DNA of 35,402 bases, taken from positions 1-35,402 of the forward strand of contig PMOA01000075.1 of NCBI GenBank assembly GCA_003161635.1. The letters run 5' to 3'. Positions within the stretch are counted from its first letter, which is position 1. The number at the start of each line of letters is the position of its first letter. The notes below the pieces were generated by a model. It saw nothing but the letters and a program-made list of their open reading frames with translations. It did not search any database and was not told where the DNA came from. Positions 16,115 through 24,157 of this stretch are shown one piece after another. This DNA comes from Limisphaerales bacterium (lineage in GTDB: Bacteria > Verrucomicrobiota > Verrucomicrobiia > Limisphaerales > UBA11358). The translations under genes were made by a program, and so were the position numbers.

Positions 16115-16290
16115 TGGAAATAGGATTCCGCAGCGCGGGATTATGAGCCTGACAAGCTTTGCAATCCGGTTAAAACCTGAAGCCAACTCCGCCATTTAGC
16201 GCTTCAGACGTTTCTCCAGTTCACATGTCCCCGACATAAAATCCCCGCACGAGGCGGGGTTGAAATTGGTTGCGGGGACTGGATTCAATA
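16115..16290 (-). pseudogene. Inverted degenerate copy of the tRNA 3' half-GIY-YIG unit
   Basis: On the minus strand from 16287: TTGAATCCAGTCCCCGCAAC, CA (tRNA 3' end), then AATTTCAA, then the hairpin CCCCGC-CTCGT-GCGGGG with a T run, then ATG. What follows is only the last third of the GIY-YIG gene: ACTGGAGAAACGTCTGAAGC and TTCAGGTTTTAACCGGATTG match 17030-17083 of the plus-strand copy at roughly four bases in five. It ends with TTGTCAGGCTCATAATCCCG, the same junction as at 17090-17107. So the nuclease gene has a large internal deletion, but the order of parts is identical. It is a second, opposite-facing member of the family. Confidence 0.8.
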
Positions 16291-16328
16291 GTTTCGTTCC
16301 GGTGGTGCATTTTATTTTTATGAGTCTC

Positions 16329-16472
16329 TCATTAGACCCGGCTTCAGCCAGGTGTGGACGATGGCAAAACGCCAAACCCGTTTTAACGGGTTCACCCGCG
16401 CCGAAAAGCCGTTGAACCGGCTGAATTTCTCTTTTTTTCCACAGTCACCCGGCTGAAACCGGGTGCTAATGA
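16329..16472. repeat. TCATTA-ended palindromic repeat
   Basis: TCATTAGACCCGGCTTCAGCC near 16329 and ACCCGGCTGAAACCGGGTGC followed by TAATGA near 16472 are inverse ends. Between them are further stems (AACCCGTTTTAACGGGTT, GCCGTTGAACCGGC). Related copies: 16561-16594 (single hairpin) and 32917-33061. Confidence 0.8.
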
Positions 16473-16560
16473 AATGTTTTCATACAATCGTTCAAAAATT
16501 AAGATGCACCATGGCCATTCTGGAGCGCATCTCACTTTTTGTGCGATTTCTATCTGGCTC

Positions 16561-16594
16561 TCATTAACACCCCGCTTTAGCGGGGTGTTAATGA
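16561..16594. repeat. Single-hairpin TCATTAACACC repeat
   Basis: TCATTAACACCCCGC and GCGGGGTGTTAATGA are perfect 15-base inverted repeats around a four-base TTTA loop. Flanking it, about 40 bases beginning CAAAAATTAAGATGC (near 16494) are partly repeated at 16637 (CAAAAATTGAGATGC...CCATTCTGGA), so the hairpin lies between duplicated sequence. Confidence 0.85.
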
Positions 16595-16725
16595 AATAAC
16601 TGTAAATACTGCGGTTTCCGATTTATATAGCCCTGCTCAAAAATTGAGATGCGCCCGCCATTCTGGATTTGGGCCGAAACTTCTTGCGTTGGCTGCGGGT
16701 GTTGGACATATTACTTATTCCTAAT

Positions 16726-16802
<77 letters not shown>

Positions 16803-16807
16803 ATTTA

Positions 16808-16830
16808 ATCCCGCGCGTGCGGGGTTTTTT
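16808..16830 (+). terminator. Rho-independent terminator of tRNA-fMet
   Basis: CCCGC-GCGT-GCGGG followed by six T, six bases after the CCA end. The same hairpin is copied at 17154-17176 and, with other loop bases, in the inverted copy near 16240-16260. Confidence 0.85.
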
Positions 16831-17103
16831 ATGCCCAAGACCAACGTCCATCAGGTTTATGTAATCGGGAACACCGCCGGGAAGTTTTACATCGGCCTGA
16901 GTGAAAATGTTCAAATTCGGTTGCAACAGCATAACTAAGGCATTTCAAAGTGGACGCGGCATCGTGGGCCATGGTCGCTGATTTGAACAAGTGAACCTTT
17001 GTCGCTTTCCGATGCGCGTAAACTGGAAAACCGCCTCAAACGACAAAAAGGCGGAGTCGGCTTCAGGTTTCTAACCGGACGGCAAAGCTCGTCAGGCTCA
17101 TAA
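16831..17103 (+). pseudogene. GIY-YIG nuclease gene with two nonsense codons, between tRNA 3' copies
   Basis: A 90-codon frame begins at the ATG directly after the tRNA terminator and shows the GIY-YIG core: HQVYVIGNTAGKFYIGLSEN, then RLQQHN. This is followed by GISKWTRHRGPWSL, SLSDARKLENRLKRQKGGVG and FRFLTGRQSSSGS. Codon 36 is TAA (after QQHN) and codon 52 is TGA (before TSEP, probably from tryptophan TGG); otherwise there is no frameshift. The natural stop codon (TAA at 17101) is the TAA of a copied anticodon loop CTCATAA, so the end of the gene is fused to tRNA sequence. Members of this family are small single-domain endonucleases related to UvrC and homing enzymes. Inference: a mobile gene living at the tRNA. 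Confidence 0.85.
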
Positions 17104-17203
17104 TCCCGCAGTGCGGGATCCCAGGTTCAAATCCTGGCCCCGCAACCAATTTATCCCGCGCGTGCGGGATTTTTTTATGTCCAGACAAGCGTCCATCAGA
17201 TTT
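17086..17203 (+). repeat. Second copy of tRNA-fMet 3' half, terminator and start of the GIY-YIG gene
   Basis: AGCTCGTCAGGCTCATAA (17086-17103) repeats 16747-16764. A hairpin TCCCGCAGTGCGGGA then replaces the 3' side of the anticodon stem, and CCCAGGTTCAAATCCTGGCC, CCGCAACCAATTT plus the terminator and ATG follow exactly as in the true tRNA. Similarity to the nuclease gene start fades after GTCCATCAGATTTA, at the stop codon of the DUF218 gene. With its anticodon stem broken, this copy cannot be a working tRNA. Confidence 0.85.
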
Positions 17204-17771
17204 ACAATGGACAAATTCCATAGCGAATCCAGTAGCCGATCAGTTTTGCGTATTCCAGACGGACGCGAGGACCGATGCGGTTATGCGACCAATCGGCGCG
17301 GGCAGAGGCAAAACAGGACGGGCGCGAATAAAATCTTATCTCCGGCGCATAATGCCGGAAACACGCCACCGCGCGGCGCGAATGATACCACGACGTAAGG
17401 AGGATGACGCGCTTCTGTTTCTGTTCGCGGAGCAATTTGACGGTGAACTGCGCATTTTCCCTTGTCGTGCGGGATTGGGTTTCCAGTTCAATCGCATTCG
17501 CCGGCACGCCCGCCGCAATCAACAGCCGCCGGTTTATTTCGTAATCGCCCAGTCCGCTGATGATGATGCGCGGCGCGGCGTGTTCCTTGAAAAGTTCCGC
17601 CGCGCGTTCAGGCCGTTCGTGCGAACCACCGCCCAATACCACAATCACGTCGGCCTTTACCGGCCCGCTGTCCACGCACAAAAATGGCTGCGGAAAAATA
17701 ATTGCGGCAACGACCAGCAACAACAGCAGAACCAGAAGGCCGAGCGCAGTCCGTTTGATTAATTTTCGCAC
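17202..17771 (-). CDS. DUF218 (YdcF/SanA/ElyC-like) membrane protein
   Basis: A 189-residue protein with one N-terminal membrane segment (residues 8-29, leucine- and valine-rich) and a DUF218 domain. VKADVIVVLGGGSHERPERA gives the conserved GGG and R/E cluster, IIISGLGDY and ETQSRTTRENAQFT follow, and VILLTSWYHSRRA carries the conserved S-x-x-H-x-x-R-A. Proteins of this family (SanA, ElyC, YdcF) act at the inner membrane and affect envelope integrity and cell-wall precursor handling; no reaction is established. The start is GTG at 17771. The stop coincides with the edge of the tRNA/GIY-YIG repeat, so the gene escaped damage narrowly. Confidence 0.85.
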   Translation of the reverse strand: MRKLIKRTALGLLVLLLLLVVAAIIFPQPFLCVDSGPVKADVIVVLGGGSHERPERAAELFKEHAAPRIIISGLGDYEINRRLLIAAGVPANAIELETQSRTTRENAQFTVKLLREQKQKRVILLTSWYHSRRAVACFRHYAPEIRFYSRPSCFASARADWSHNRIGPRVRLEYAKLIGYWIRYGICPL

Positions 17772-18165
17772 GCAGGAAGACTTTTACACCAACCGGCGGC
17801 TTTCGGCCAGCGCCGGATTTTAACCGTGGAAATTGAACAACAAAGATGCCAAGGCGCAAAGTTTTCAACCACGGACCCATCCTTCGTAGTCCGCAATGCG
17901 GCGTAAACGGGTCACCCATTAGCGTGAGCGGTCAAGAGCGAAAAGCGTCCCCGGCAAACAGTCTTTTTCTTGAAAGTTGTCTTTCTTTCTGGCCGGCGGG
18001 GCGCATCTGGCAACAGAGAGAACGGAGAAACAAACAGATTCTGCCTGACAGCAGGCTGCGGTTAAAAACTCCACATCTTGGTGTCCTCGGACGACCGGCA
18101 GACCGTCCCTGCCAATGGCAAATCCGGCGCTGGCCAAAACCCGCCGATTTGATACTGTGGCCGTG
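17772..18165. other. Intergenic region with fragments of palindromic repeats
   Basis: No convincing gene. It holds a partial repeat (CTTCGTAGTCCGCAATGCGG near 17881-17900, related to the first rlmN insert) and TTGAACAACAAAGATGCCAA-type sequence (near 17831) reminiscent of other dispersed repeats. The upstream region of mlaE lies at its end. A 106-codon plus-strand frame (17846-18166) has no protein character. Confidence 0.6.
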
Positions 18166-18948
18166 ATGTTCAGTCTTTCTGCCAATAAACGAGTGATCGA
18201 AGCGCTCGCCGAGCTGGGCCGGATCACTTTGCTGGCCCGGGAGGCGGTTTTGTCGCTGCTCAAGGGGAGGGCCTCGTGGCGCGATTTGCTCTACCAGATT
18301 TATTTCATCGGCGTGAAATCGCAGTCGGTTGTGCTCATCACCGGCGCGTTCACCGGCATGGTGCTGGCCGCGCAGACTTATATCCAGTTTCACAAAGTCA
18401 AAATGGACACGGCCACGCTCGCGGTCGTGGGCGTTTCGATGTGCAGTGAACTCGGCCCGGTGTTGACGGCGTTGATGGTCGCCGGCTGCGTCGGCGCGGC
18501 GATGGCCGCCGAAATCGGCACGATGCGCGTGACGGAACAGATTGACGCGCTCCGGGCGCTGGCCACGCATCCGGTGGATTACCTGGTCGTGCCCCGGCTG
18601 ATAGCGGCGCACATCGCGCTGCCGCTGCTCACGGTGGAAGCCATCTTTATCGGCATTCTGGGAGGCTATTTCGTGAGCGTGAACTTGCTCGACATCGAGC
18701 CGACCTATCTCTTGGCGAACATGCTCAAATACACGCACCAGGCGGACCTGGTCATCGGCCTGATCAAGGCATTCATTTACGGCGGCGTCATCGCGCTCAT
18801 CGGCTGTTACAAGGGCATGACGTGCCGGCTGGGCGCGGAAGGCGTCGGGCAGGCCACCACGGAGGCGGTTGTTTACGCCTCCATCACCATTTTGATCGCG
18901 AACTTTTTCCTCACGCTGGTCATGGGCAAACTGGTGGGTTTGTTATGA
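18166..18948 (+). CDS. mlaE: Phospholipid ABC transporter permease
   Basis: A 260-residue inner-membrane permease of the MlaE family. With MlaF and MlaD it forms the complex that moves lipids between the inner membrane and periplasmic carriers. Family features: GRITLLAREAVLSLLKGRAS, IGVKSQSVVLITGAFTGMVL, the ELGPVLTALMVAG and EIGTMRVTEQIDAL core, and five or so membrane segments. ATG at 18166 gives the usual length; a frame extension to 18115 adds a non-conserved start. The stop overlaps the ATG of mlaF (ATGA), the usual coupling in this operon. mlaB and mlaC are not in the window. Confidence 0.93.
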   Translation: MFSLSANKRVIEALAELGRITLLAREAVLSLLKGRASWRDLLYQIYFIGVKSQSVVLITGAFTGMVLAAQTYIQFHKVKMDTATLAVVGVSMCSELGPVLTALMVAGCVGAAMAAEIGTMRVTEQIDALRALATHPVDYLVVPRLIAAHIALPLLTVEAIFIGILGGYFVSVNLLDIEPTYLLANMLKYTHQADLVIGLIKAFIYGGVIALIGCYKGMTCRLGAEGVGQATTEAVVYASITILIANFFLTLVMGKLVGLL

Positions 18949-19691
18949 TCGAAGTCCGGGATTTGCAAAAAAGTTTCGGCGCGCAACTGGTCCTCGACAG
19001 CGTCGGCTTTAGGATTGAAAATGGTGAATCAGTCGCCATCATCGGTCGCAGCGGCAGCGGCAAAAGCGTCTTGCTCAAGCACCTCATCGGCCTGCTGCAG
19101 CCGGACACGGGGGAGGTGTTGATTGACGGCGAAAACATCGTGCCGATGAACGAACGCCAGTTGCTGCGCGTGCGACGGAAATTCGGCATGTTGTTCCAAG
19201 GCGCGGCGTTGTTTGATTCAATGACGGTCGCGGAAAATGTGGCGTTTGGGTTGCGCCGGTATGAACATTTGACCGAGGCGGAAATCGGCCAGCGCGTGGC
19301 CGGAGCGCTCGAAATGGTTGATTTACCCGGCACGGAAAACAAAAAGCCGGCCGAACTGTCGGGCGGCATGCGCAAGCGTGTGGGACTGGCGCGCGCAATC
19401 ATTTACGAACCGCAGATCGTGCTTTATGATGAACCGACGACCGGCCTGGACCCGATTGTGTCCGACAGCATTGACCAGTTGATGGTGCGTGTGCGCGACC
19501 AACTGAAAGTGACGACGGTGATGGTCACGCACGACATGCGCACGGCGCGGCGTATCGGCCAGCGCGTGCTGATGTTGCACGACAAAAAGATTTACGCGAG
19601 CGGCACGGCGGACGAAATTTTTGCCTCGCAAGACCCGGTGGTGCGACAATTCATTGACGGCGTCGCCGATCCGAAGGAAAATTTGCCTTGA
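18945..19691 (+). CDS. mlaF: Phospholipid ABC transporter ATP-binding protein
   Basis: A 248-residue ATPase. Walker A is GRSGSGKS (residues 34-41), the signature is ELSGGMRKRVGLARA, Walker B is IVLYDEPTTGLDP, and the H-loop is MVTHD. The GMRKR variant of the signature is typical of MlaF/Ttg2A. It powers lipid movement by MlaE-MlaD on the cytoplasmic face. The ATG at 18945 overlaps the mlaE stop; a longer frame starting at 18822 lies inside mlaE in another frame and is not real. mlaD starts three bases after its stop. Confidence 0.95.
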   Translation: MIEVRDLQKSFGAQLVLDSVGFRIENGESVAIIGRSGSGKSVLLKHLIGLLQPDTGEVLIDGENIVPMNERQLLRVRRKFGMLFQGAALFDSMTVAENVAFGLRRYEHLTEAEIGQRVAGALEMVDLPGTENKKPAELSGGMRKRVGLARAIIYEPQIVLYDEPTTGLDPIVSDSIDQLMVRVRDQLKVTTVMVTHDMRTARRIGQRVLMLHDKKIYASGTADEIFASQDPVVRQFIDGVADPKENLP

Positions 19692-19694
19692 GTC

Positions 19695-20663
19695 ATGGAT
19701 AAATCGCGATTGGAAACCAAAGTCGGTCTGTTTGTGTTCATCGGGCTGGCGCTGCTGGCGGCGTTGCTGATTCAGTTCAGCAAGGGCACGAGCCTGTTCC
19801 ACGGCACCTATGAATTGCGCCTGCACGCGGGCAACGTTGGCGGCCTGAAGCAACGCGCGGGCGTTTTGCTCGCCGGCGTGCAGGTCGGCAGCGTCTCCGA
19901 CATCAAACTTGCCAATGACGGCAAAAGCGTGACGATTCTCCTGAACATTTACAAAGAAAACAAAATTTACCACGACGCGCGTTTCGTCATCGAGCAATCC
20001 GGCTTTCTCGGCGACCAATATGTCTCCATCATTCCCACAACGAATTCGCCGCCATTGCTGCAGGACGGCGCGGACGTCGTCTGTCAGGAGCCGTTTGACT
20101 TGCAGGAAGTCGCGCGCTCAGCGTCCGGGTTTATCAAGCGCATGGACGAAACCGTCAAAAAACTCGACGACTCGGTCACAGATTTGCGACGCGTCGTGCT
20201 GAACGAACAGACGCTCACCAATTTTTCCGCGGCTGTGAACAATATGCGCACGTTTTCCGAACAGGCGTTAAACACGGTGAACGACATCAACGCGATCATC
20301 GCCACCAACGGTTCGCAGGCCAGCCTCGCCGTCAGCAACATCGTTTTCTTTTCACAGGAGTTGATGCGCCTGGCCAATTCCGCCGAAGGCGTGCTGGCAA
20401 CCAACAGCACGGGAATCACCACCGCGGTGAAAAATATTGAATCTTCGACCGAAGTATTGAAAAGTTTGTTGAGCGACGTCCAATCTGGTAAAGGTCTTGC
20501 TGGAACCATGCTCCAGAACGAACAACTGGCCACCAACGTGCAAGCCATCGCGAACAACCTCGCCATTGCATCGAGCAATTTGAACCGGCTCGGTTTATGG
20601 GGTTTGCTCTGGCACCACGAACTGGTGCGCACAAACGCACCGACAACTTTGCGCCATCACTGA
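19695..20663 (+). CDS. mlaD: MCE-domain substrate-binding protein of the Mla-type transporter
   Basis: A 322-residue protein with an N-terminal membrane anchor (residues 11-28, GLFVFIGLALLAALLI), an MCE domain (about 38-115: RLHAGNVGGLKQRAGVLLAG, VQVGSVSDI, FLGDQYVSI), and a long helical, coiled-coil-like tail rich in N, S and T (about 130-300). Such MCE proteins form hexameric rings in the periplasm that hold lipids. E. coli MlaD has only about 183 residues; the longer tail resembles the tube-forming types or those of chloroplasts and actinobacteria. Third gene of the mlaEFD operon. Confidence 0.92.
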   Translation: MDKSRLETKVGLFVFIGLALLAALLIQFSKGTSLFHGTYELRLHAGNVGGLKQRAGVLLAGVQVGSVSDIKLANDGKSVTILLNIYKENKIYHDARFVIEQSGFLGDQYVSIIPTTNSPPLLQDGADVVCQEPFDLQEVARSASGFIKRMDETVKKLDDSVTDLRRVVLNEQTLTNFSAAVNNMRTFSEQALNTVNDINAIIATNGSQASLAVSNIVFFSQELMRLANSAEGVLATNSTGITTAVKNIESSTEVLKSLLSDVQSGKGLAGTMLQNEQLATNVQAIANNLAIASSNLNRLGLWGLLWHHELVRTNAPTTLRHH

Positions 20664-20666
20664 ACC

Positions 20667-21683
20667 ATGACTCCACTCTGGGCCATCCGGATTTTGTTTC
20701 TCAGTCTCTGCACGACGGGCGGTTACGCCATCAGCCAGGTGCGCCCGGAATTTACCGGGCTAAGTCATAGCGGCTTGATCGGCATGGTCATGGGCTTCGG
20801 TTTTGGCGGGTGGATGGTTGCCGTGGACGAAATGCTCAAGGGTTTTTCGCTCCGCGCGTTTTCGGCCACGACGTTCGGTCTGTTGCTCGGCACCGTCGTT
20901 GCGCTGCTGGTGGATCGCTCCGGCCTTTTTGAAAACGCCGAAGCAAATGTCCGCTGGCTCATCCGGCTCGGACTGTTCCTGGGCTTCGGCTACATCGGCA
21001 TCATCCTCGCCATGCGCAGCAACAAGGAGGATTTTTCACTGATTATTCCCTATGTCCGTTTTGCGCCGCAAAACAAACCGGACAATTTGTTGCTGCTCGA
21101 CACCAGCGTCATCATTGACGGGCGCATCGCCGATTTGATTGAAACCGGCTTTCTGGAGGGCCTGATCGTCGTGCCGCGTTTTGTGTTGAAGGAAATCCAG
21201 CAGATTGCCGATTCCTCCGACCCCATCAAACGCGCTCGCGGCCGCCGCGGACTGGAAATGCTCAACCGCCTTCAGCGCAACACGCACACGGAAGTCCGCA
21301 TTCACGATGGCGATTTTCCCGAAGAACATGAAGTGGACACCAAACTTATCCACCTCGCGCACAACCTCAATGCCAGGCTTTACACCAACGATTACAACCT
21401 GGCCAGGATCGCCGAGTTGCAAAAGATCAGCTACGTGAATCTCCATGAGGTCGCCAAATGCCTCAAAGTGATTTTGCTCCCCGGCGAAACACTGCAACTG
21501 AAAATCGTGCGTGAAGGCAGGGACAAGGGACAGGGTCTTGGCTATCTGCCCGACGGTACCATGGTCGTCGTCAGCAACGGCCAGTCGCACATCGGCCAGC
21601 AGGTCGAAGTCCAGGTTCAGACCTTCCTGCAAACCGGCGCGGGGGTCATCGTTTTTGCGGAAATAAAAGTGCCGTCCCTCTAA
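20667..21683 (+). CDS. Membrane-anchored PIN-TRAM domain protein (YacL type)
   Basis: A 338-residue protein. Four membrane segments come first (residues 1-115: IRILFLSLCTTGGYAI, GLIGMVMGFGFGGWMV, TFGLLLGTVVALLV, LGLFLGFGYIGIILA). A PIN nuclease domain follows (about 140-262, with LLLLDTSVIIDGRI, KEIQQIADS, DTKLIHLAHNLNARLYTNDY giving the acidic residues), then a C-terminal TRAM domain (about 275-338, GYLPDGTMVVV). This is the architecture of B. subtilis YacL; these proteins are thought to act on RNA, but the target is unknown. It lies three bases after mlaD, so it is cotranscribed with the lipid transporter. Confidence 0.92.
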   Translation: MTPLWAIRILFLSLCTTGGYAISQVRPEFTGLSHSGLIGMVMGFGFGGWMVAVDEMLKGFSLRAFSATTFGLLLGTVVALLVDRSGLFENAEANVRWLIRLGLFLGFGYIGIILAMRSNKEDFSLIIPYVRFAPQNKPDNLLLLDTSVIIDGRIADLIETGFLEGLIVVPRFVLKEIQQIADSSDPIKRARGRRGLEMLNRLQRNTHTEVRIHDGDFPEEHEVDTKLIHLAHNLNARLYTNDYNLARIAELQKISYVNLHEVAKCLKVILLPGETLQLKIVREGRDKGQGLGYLPDGTMVVVSNGQSHIGQQVEVQVQTFLQTGAGVIVFAEIKVPSL

Positions 21684-21698
21684 AAACCATTTTGCGCC

Positions 21699-21920
21699 AT
21701 GCAACTGGTCACCATTTCCAAAGAGTTGAACGATACGGATGCCCAAATGAAACGTTCCCAGCTTGAAGCGGCTGGATTTCATCCCGTCATCACGAACGGA
21801 GGCACTGCTCTCTGGTTGGGAACCGCCATCACCATCGGTGGCATCCTGCTGCAAGTCCCCGAATCCGAGGCCGACGACGCGAAGGAATTTTTGGAAACGC
21901 CGCCCGCGTCCGCCGAATGA
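21699..21920 (+). CDS. DUF2007 family small protein
   Basis: A 73-residue protein with the DUF2007 pattern: a hydrophobic strand (QLVTISKELNDTDAQMKRSQ), LEAAGFHPVI, then a glycine-rich turn, ILLQVPESEADDAKEFLE, close to a ferredoxin-like fold seen in putative signal-transducing proteins (PII-like). Length and motif order are normal. It follows the PIN-TRAM gene by 15 bases and probably ends the mla operon. Function unknown. Confidence 0.85.
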   Translation: MQLVTISKELNDTDAQMKRSQLEAAGFHPVITNGGTALWLGTAITIGGILLQVPESEADDAKEFLETPPASAE

Positions 21921-21937
21921 TGCCACTTCCCATCAAA

Positions 21938-21998
21938 GGTAGGGCGGCGCTGCTGCGCCGCCGGACATTGAAGGCCGCGCAACAACGCGGCCCTGCCG
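21938..21998. repeat. GTAGGGCGGCG palindromic repeat before the FAD oxidase gene
   Basis: GGCGGCGC-TGCT-GCGCCGCC and GGCCGCG-CAACAA-CGCGGCC hairpins between GTAGGG and CCCTGCC. Same family as 9506-9563 and 12293-12372. It lies between the mla operon and the oxidase gene. Confidence 0.8.
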
Positions 21999-22035
21999 GA
22001 CGCGCAAAGTGTTCCAATCCTCATCGGCCATTGCC

Positions 22036-23415
22036 ATGATTCCCGCAAAATTAAAACTCCTGCGCCGGCTCAAAAACATTCTTCCGGCCGGCGAAATCAT
22101 TTTTGACCCGCAAACCCTGGCCAATTACGCCGGCGACAAATGGTTTGCTTCGCATCAGCCGGACGCCGTCGCCCTGCCCCGCTCCACCCAATCCGTCTCC
22201 ACCCTGCTCCGCTTTGCCAATCGCCATCGCATTCCCGTGACCCCGCGCGGCGCGGGCCATGGCTACGTCGGCGGCTGCGTGCCCGTGCGCGGCGGCATCG
22301 TGCTTTCGCTTGAACGGATGAACCGCATCAAGGACATCAACGCCGCCGATTTCGTGGCCGTCGTCCAGCCGGGTGTAAACACCAAACATCTCCAGGACAG
22401 GGTCGAGCGGCACGGCCTCTTTTATCCGCCCGACCCCGCCAGCCGCGCGGACAACTTCATCGGCGGCAACATCGCCACCAACGCCGGCGGCCCGCGCTGT
22501 CTGAAATACGGCGTCACCCGCGATTACGTCCTCGGTCTTGAAGTCGTCCTCGCCGACGGCACAATTCAACGCCTCGGCGGACGCACCCACAAAAACAAGA
22601 CCGGCTTCGACCTCCACCGCCTGTTTGTCGGCTCCGAAGGCCTGCTCGGCGTGGTCACCGAGGCCACGTTGAAACTCCTGCCGCTGCCGCCGTTCCGCGC
22701 CAACCTCGCCGTCGGTTTCGGTTCCATGCCCGCCGCTGTGCGCACACTCCACGCCATTTTCCGCGCCGGTTTTCTGCCGTGCGCACTGGAGCTGGCCGAC
22801 GAATTCACGCTCGCCGCCGCCTATAAACGCACCAAAAGCGAACGTCTGCGCGGTTGCCGCGCCCATCTCATCGTCGAACTCGACGGTCAGAAAAATTCCG
22901 TCCGCGCTGAAATCAAGGAATTGGAGCAAATCATCCGCCGACAGAAACCATTGTTTGTCGAACGCGGCCTTGGCGCCGCCCAATGTGAGGCCGTCTGGAA
23001 AATCCGGCGCGAATTTTCCTATGCCCTCCGCGATACCGGCCTGACCAAACTTAACGAAGACGTCGTCGTGCCGCGCAGCCGGTTGGAAGACCTGTTCAAG
23101 TTCGCTGCCCGGCTCCAGAAGAAACACGGTCTGCCCGTCGCGTGTTTCGGCCACGCTGGGGATGGCAACATCCACACCAACGTGATGGTGGACCTGAACC
23201 AGCCGCGCGCCAAACAACGCGCCGAAGCCGCTCTCGATGAACTCTTCGCCCAGGTCATTTCCTGGGGCGGCGCAATCAGCGGCGAACACGGCATCGGCCT
23301 GGCCAAAAAACGCTGGTGGCCGCTGGCCGTTTCAAAGGAAGTGCGCGAACTCCATCGCGTCGTGAAACACGCCCTCGACCCGAAAGGAATTTTGAATCCA
23401 GGGAAATTTGTGTGA
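22036..23415 (+). CDS. FAD-linked oxidase, glycolate/D-lactate dehydrogenase type (GlcD-like)
   Basis: A 459-residue flavoprotein. An N-terminal PCMH-type FAD domain (about 40-220: TPRGAGHGYVGGCVPVRGGI, PPDPASRADNFIGGNIATNA, GGPRCLKYGVTRDYVLGL, LFVGSEGLLGVVTEA) is followed by the C-terminal FAD-oxidase domain with CFGHAGDGNIHTN (histidines near the active site), ISGEHGIGLAKK and the end DPKGILNPGKF. It oxidises 2-hydroxy acids such as glycolate or D-lactate; GlcE and GlcF partners are absent here. The ATG at 22036 is preferred; a GTG at 22009 is possible, but the extra residues are unlike the family. Confidence 0.9.
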   Translation: MIPAKLKLLRRLKNILPAGEIIFDPQTLANYAGDKWFASHQPDAVALPRSTQSVSTLLRFANRHRIPVTPRGAGHGYVGGCVPVRGGIVLSLERMNRIKDINAADFVAVVQPGVNTKHLQDRVERHGLFYPPDPASRADNFIGGNIATNAGGPRCLKYGVTRDYVLGLEVVLADGTIQRLGGRTHKNKTGFDLHRLFVGSEGLLGVVTEATLKLLPLPPFRANLAVGFGSMPAAVRTLHAIFRAGFLPCALELADEFTLAAAYKRTKSERLRGCRAHLIVELDGQKNSVRAEIKELEQIIRRQKPLFVERGLGAAQCEAVWKIRREFSYALRDTGLTKLNEDVVVPRSRLEDLFKFAARLQKKHGLPVACFGHAGDGNIHTNVMVDLNQPRAKQRAEAALDELFAQVISWGGAISGEHGIGLAKKRWWPLAVSKEVRELHRVVKHALDPKGILNPGKFV

Positions 23416-23604
23416 GGTAGCACAGGATGGATCGCCTATTTTCATCCGCAGATTACACCGATAGCCGGTGAATGCCTTTTTGACCTTGACCCGCCCATCC
23501 CCCGCTCATAGCCTGCCATTCCAGAGTAAAAATTGATCAAAACCGACTCAATGTTTTCCGACTTAATATCAAGTTAGCTTGAAAAGAGTCAATGTAATTA
23601 AATA

Positions 23605-24016
23605 GTTAGGTGCTACGCCTGTATGCCATTGTTCGCCTTACTCTATGTTGTGCTGATGTGCCTTCTTGGTCTGGATGCGCTCACGAGCCACATTAAGGAA
23701 AGAAAACCGGTCTGGTTTACGGCCCTCAACCTTGTGTCAATCGCAATCATGATTCTTATGTTCACCGGGTATTGGGTCAGCGGACTGGTCGAAAGCATCG
23801 GCATTTGCGCGCCCGCACTGCTTCTCTTTTCTCTCGTCTAGGAGATTTGCACTGCACGCGAAATTGGGCTTGGAATCGAACGGCATTGCCAGAATGTCAC
23901 GGCAGAAGCACGGATTCTTGCAAAACGATTTTACATCGCATTTGAGATTATTGTGTGCGGCATAGCATATTGGTTTGGTGGCATCGCAGTTTTGAGAGTA
24001 TATGGTCGCACCTAAC
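23605..24016 (+). mobile_element. Possible gene cassette bounded by complementary integron-like core sites
   Basis: GTTAGGTGC (23605-23613) fits the core-site consensus GTTRRRY, and GCACCTAAC (24008-24016) fits the inverse core RYYYAAC. The two are perfect 9-base complements, as expected for the ends of one cassette. The gene for a small membrane protein lies between them, the stretch from about 23500 is AT-richer than its neighbours, and TAACAA follows the inverse core as in many attC sites. However, I cannot fold a full attC site after 24016, and no integrase is present. Tentative. Confidence 0.3.
23623..24015 (+). pseudogene. Small membrane protein gene split by an amber codon
   Basis: ATG at 23623 opens 72 codons with two membrane segments (PLFALLYVVLMCLLGLDAL and ALNLVSIAIMILMFTGYWVS). 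After TAG at 23839-23841 the same frame continues with protein-like sequence EICTAREIGLGIERHCQNVT to a third membrane segment, FYIAFEIIVCGIAYWFGGIA, and TAA at 24013. The continuing hydrophobic pattern suggests one protein of about 130 residues interrupted by a nonsense change (for example TGG or CAG to TAG). The first 72 residues could still be made. Family not recognised. Confidence 0.5.
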
Positions 24017-24157
24017 AAATCGCGAGGCTGTGTGAAAAGTCCGGCGCGGGGCGGGTAGATGGCGGAGAAAACGTTTGACCGGCGGTCCGAAAGTTCGGGT
24101 CGCTTGTTTTTGTTTTCAAGCGTTTGGGTCTGTCCCAACATCCTAACGCAGGGTTGC

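Noticed and set aside
17846-18166. 106-codon plus-strand frame before mlaE
   Set aside because: It spans repeat fragments and ends at the mlaE start; composition is unlike protein.
22051-23289. Long antisense frames (also 8268-9449, 5919-7034, 7149-8027, 30361-31866, 21036-21926)
   Set aside because: They mirror well-supported genes on the other strand or in another frame, lack domains, and are expected in GC-rich coding DNA.
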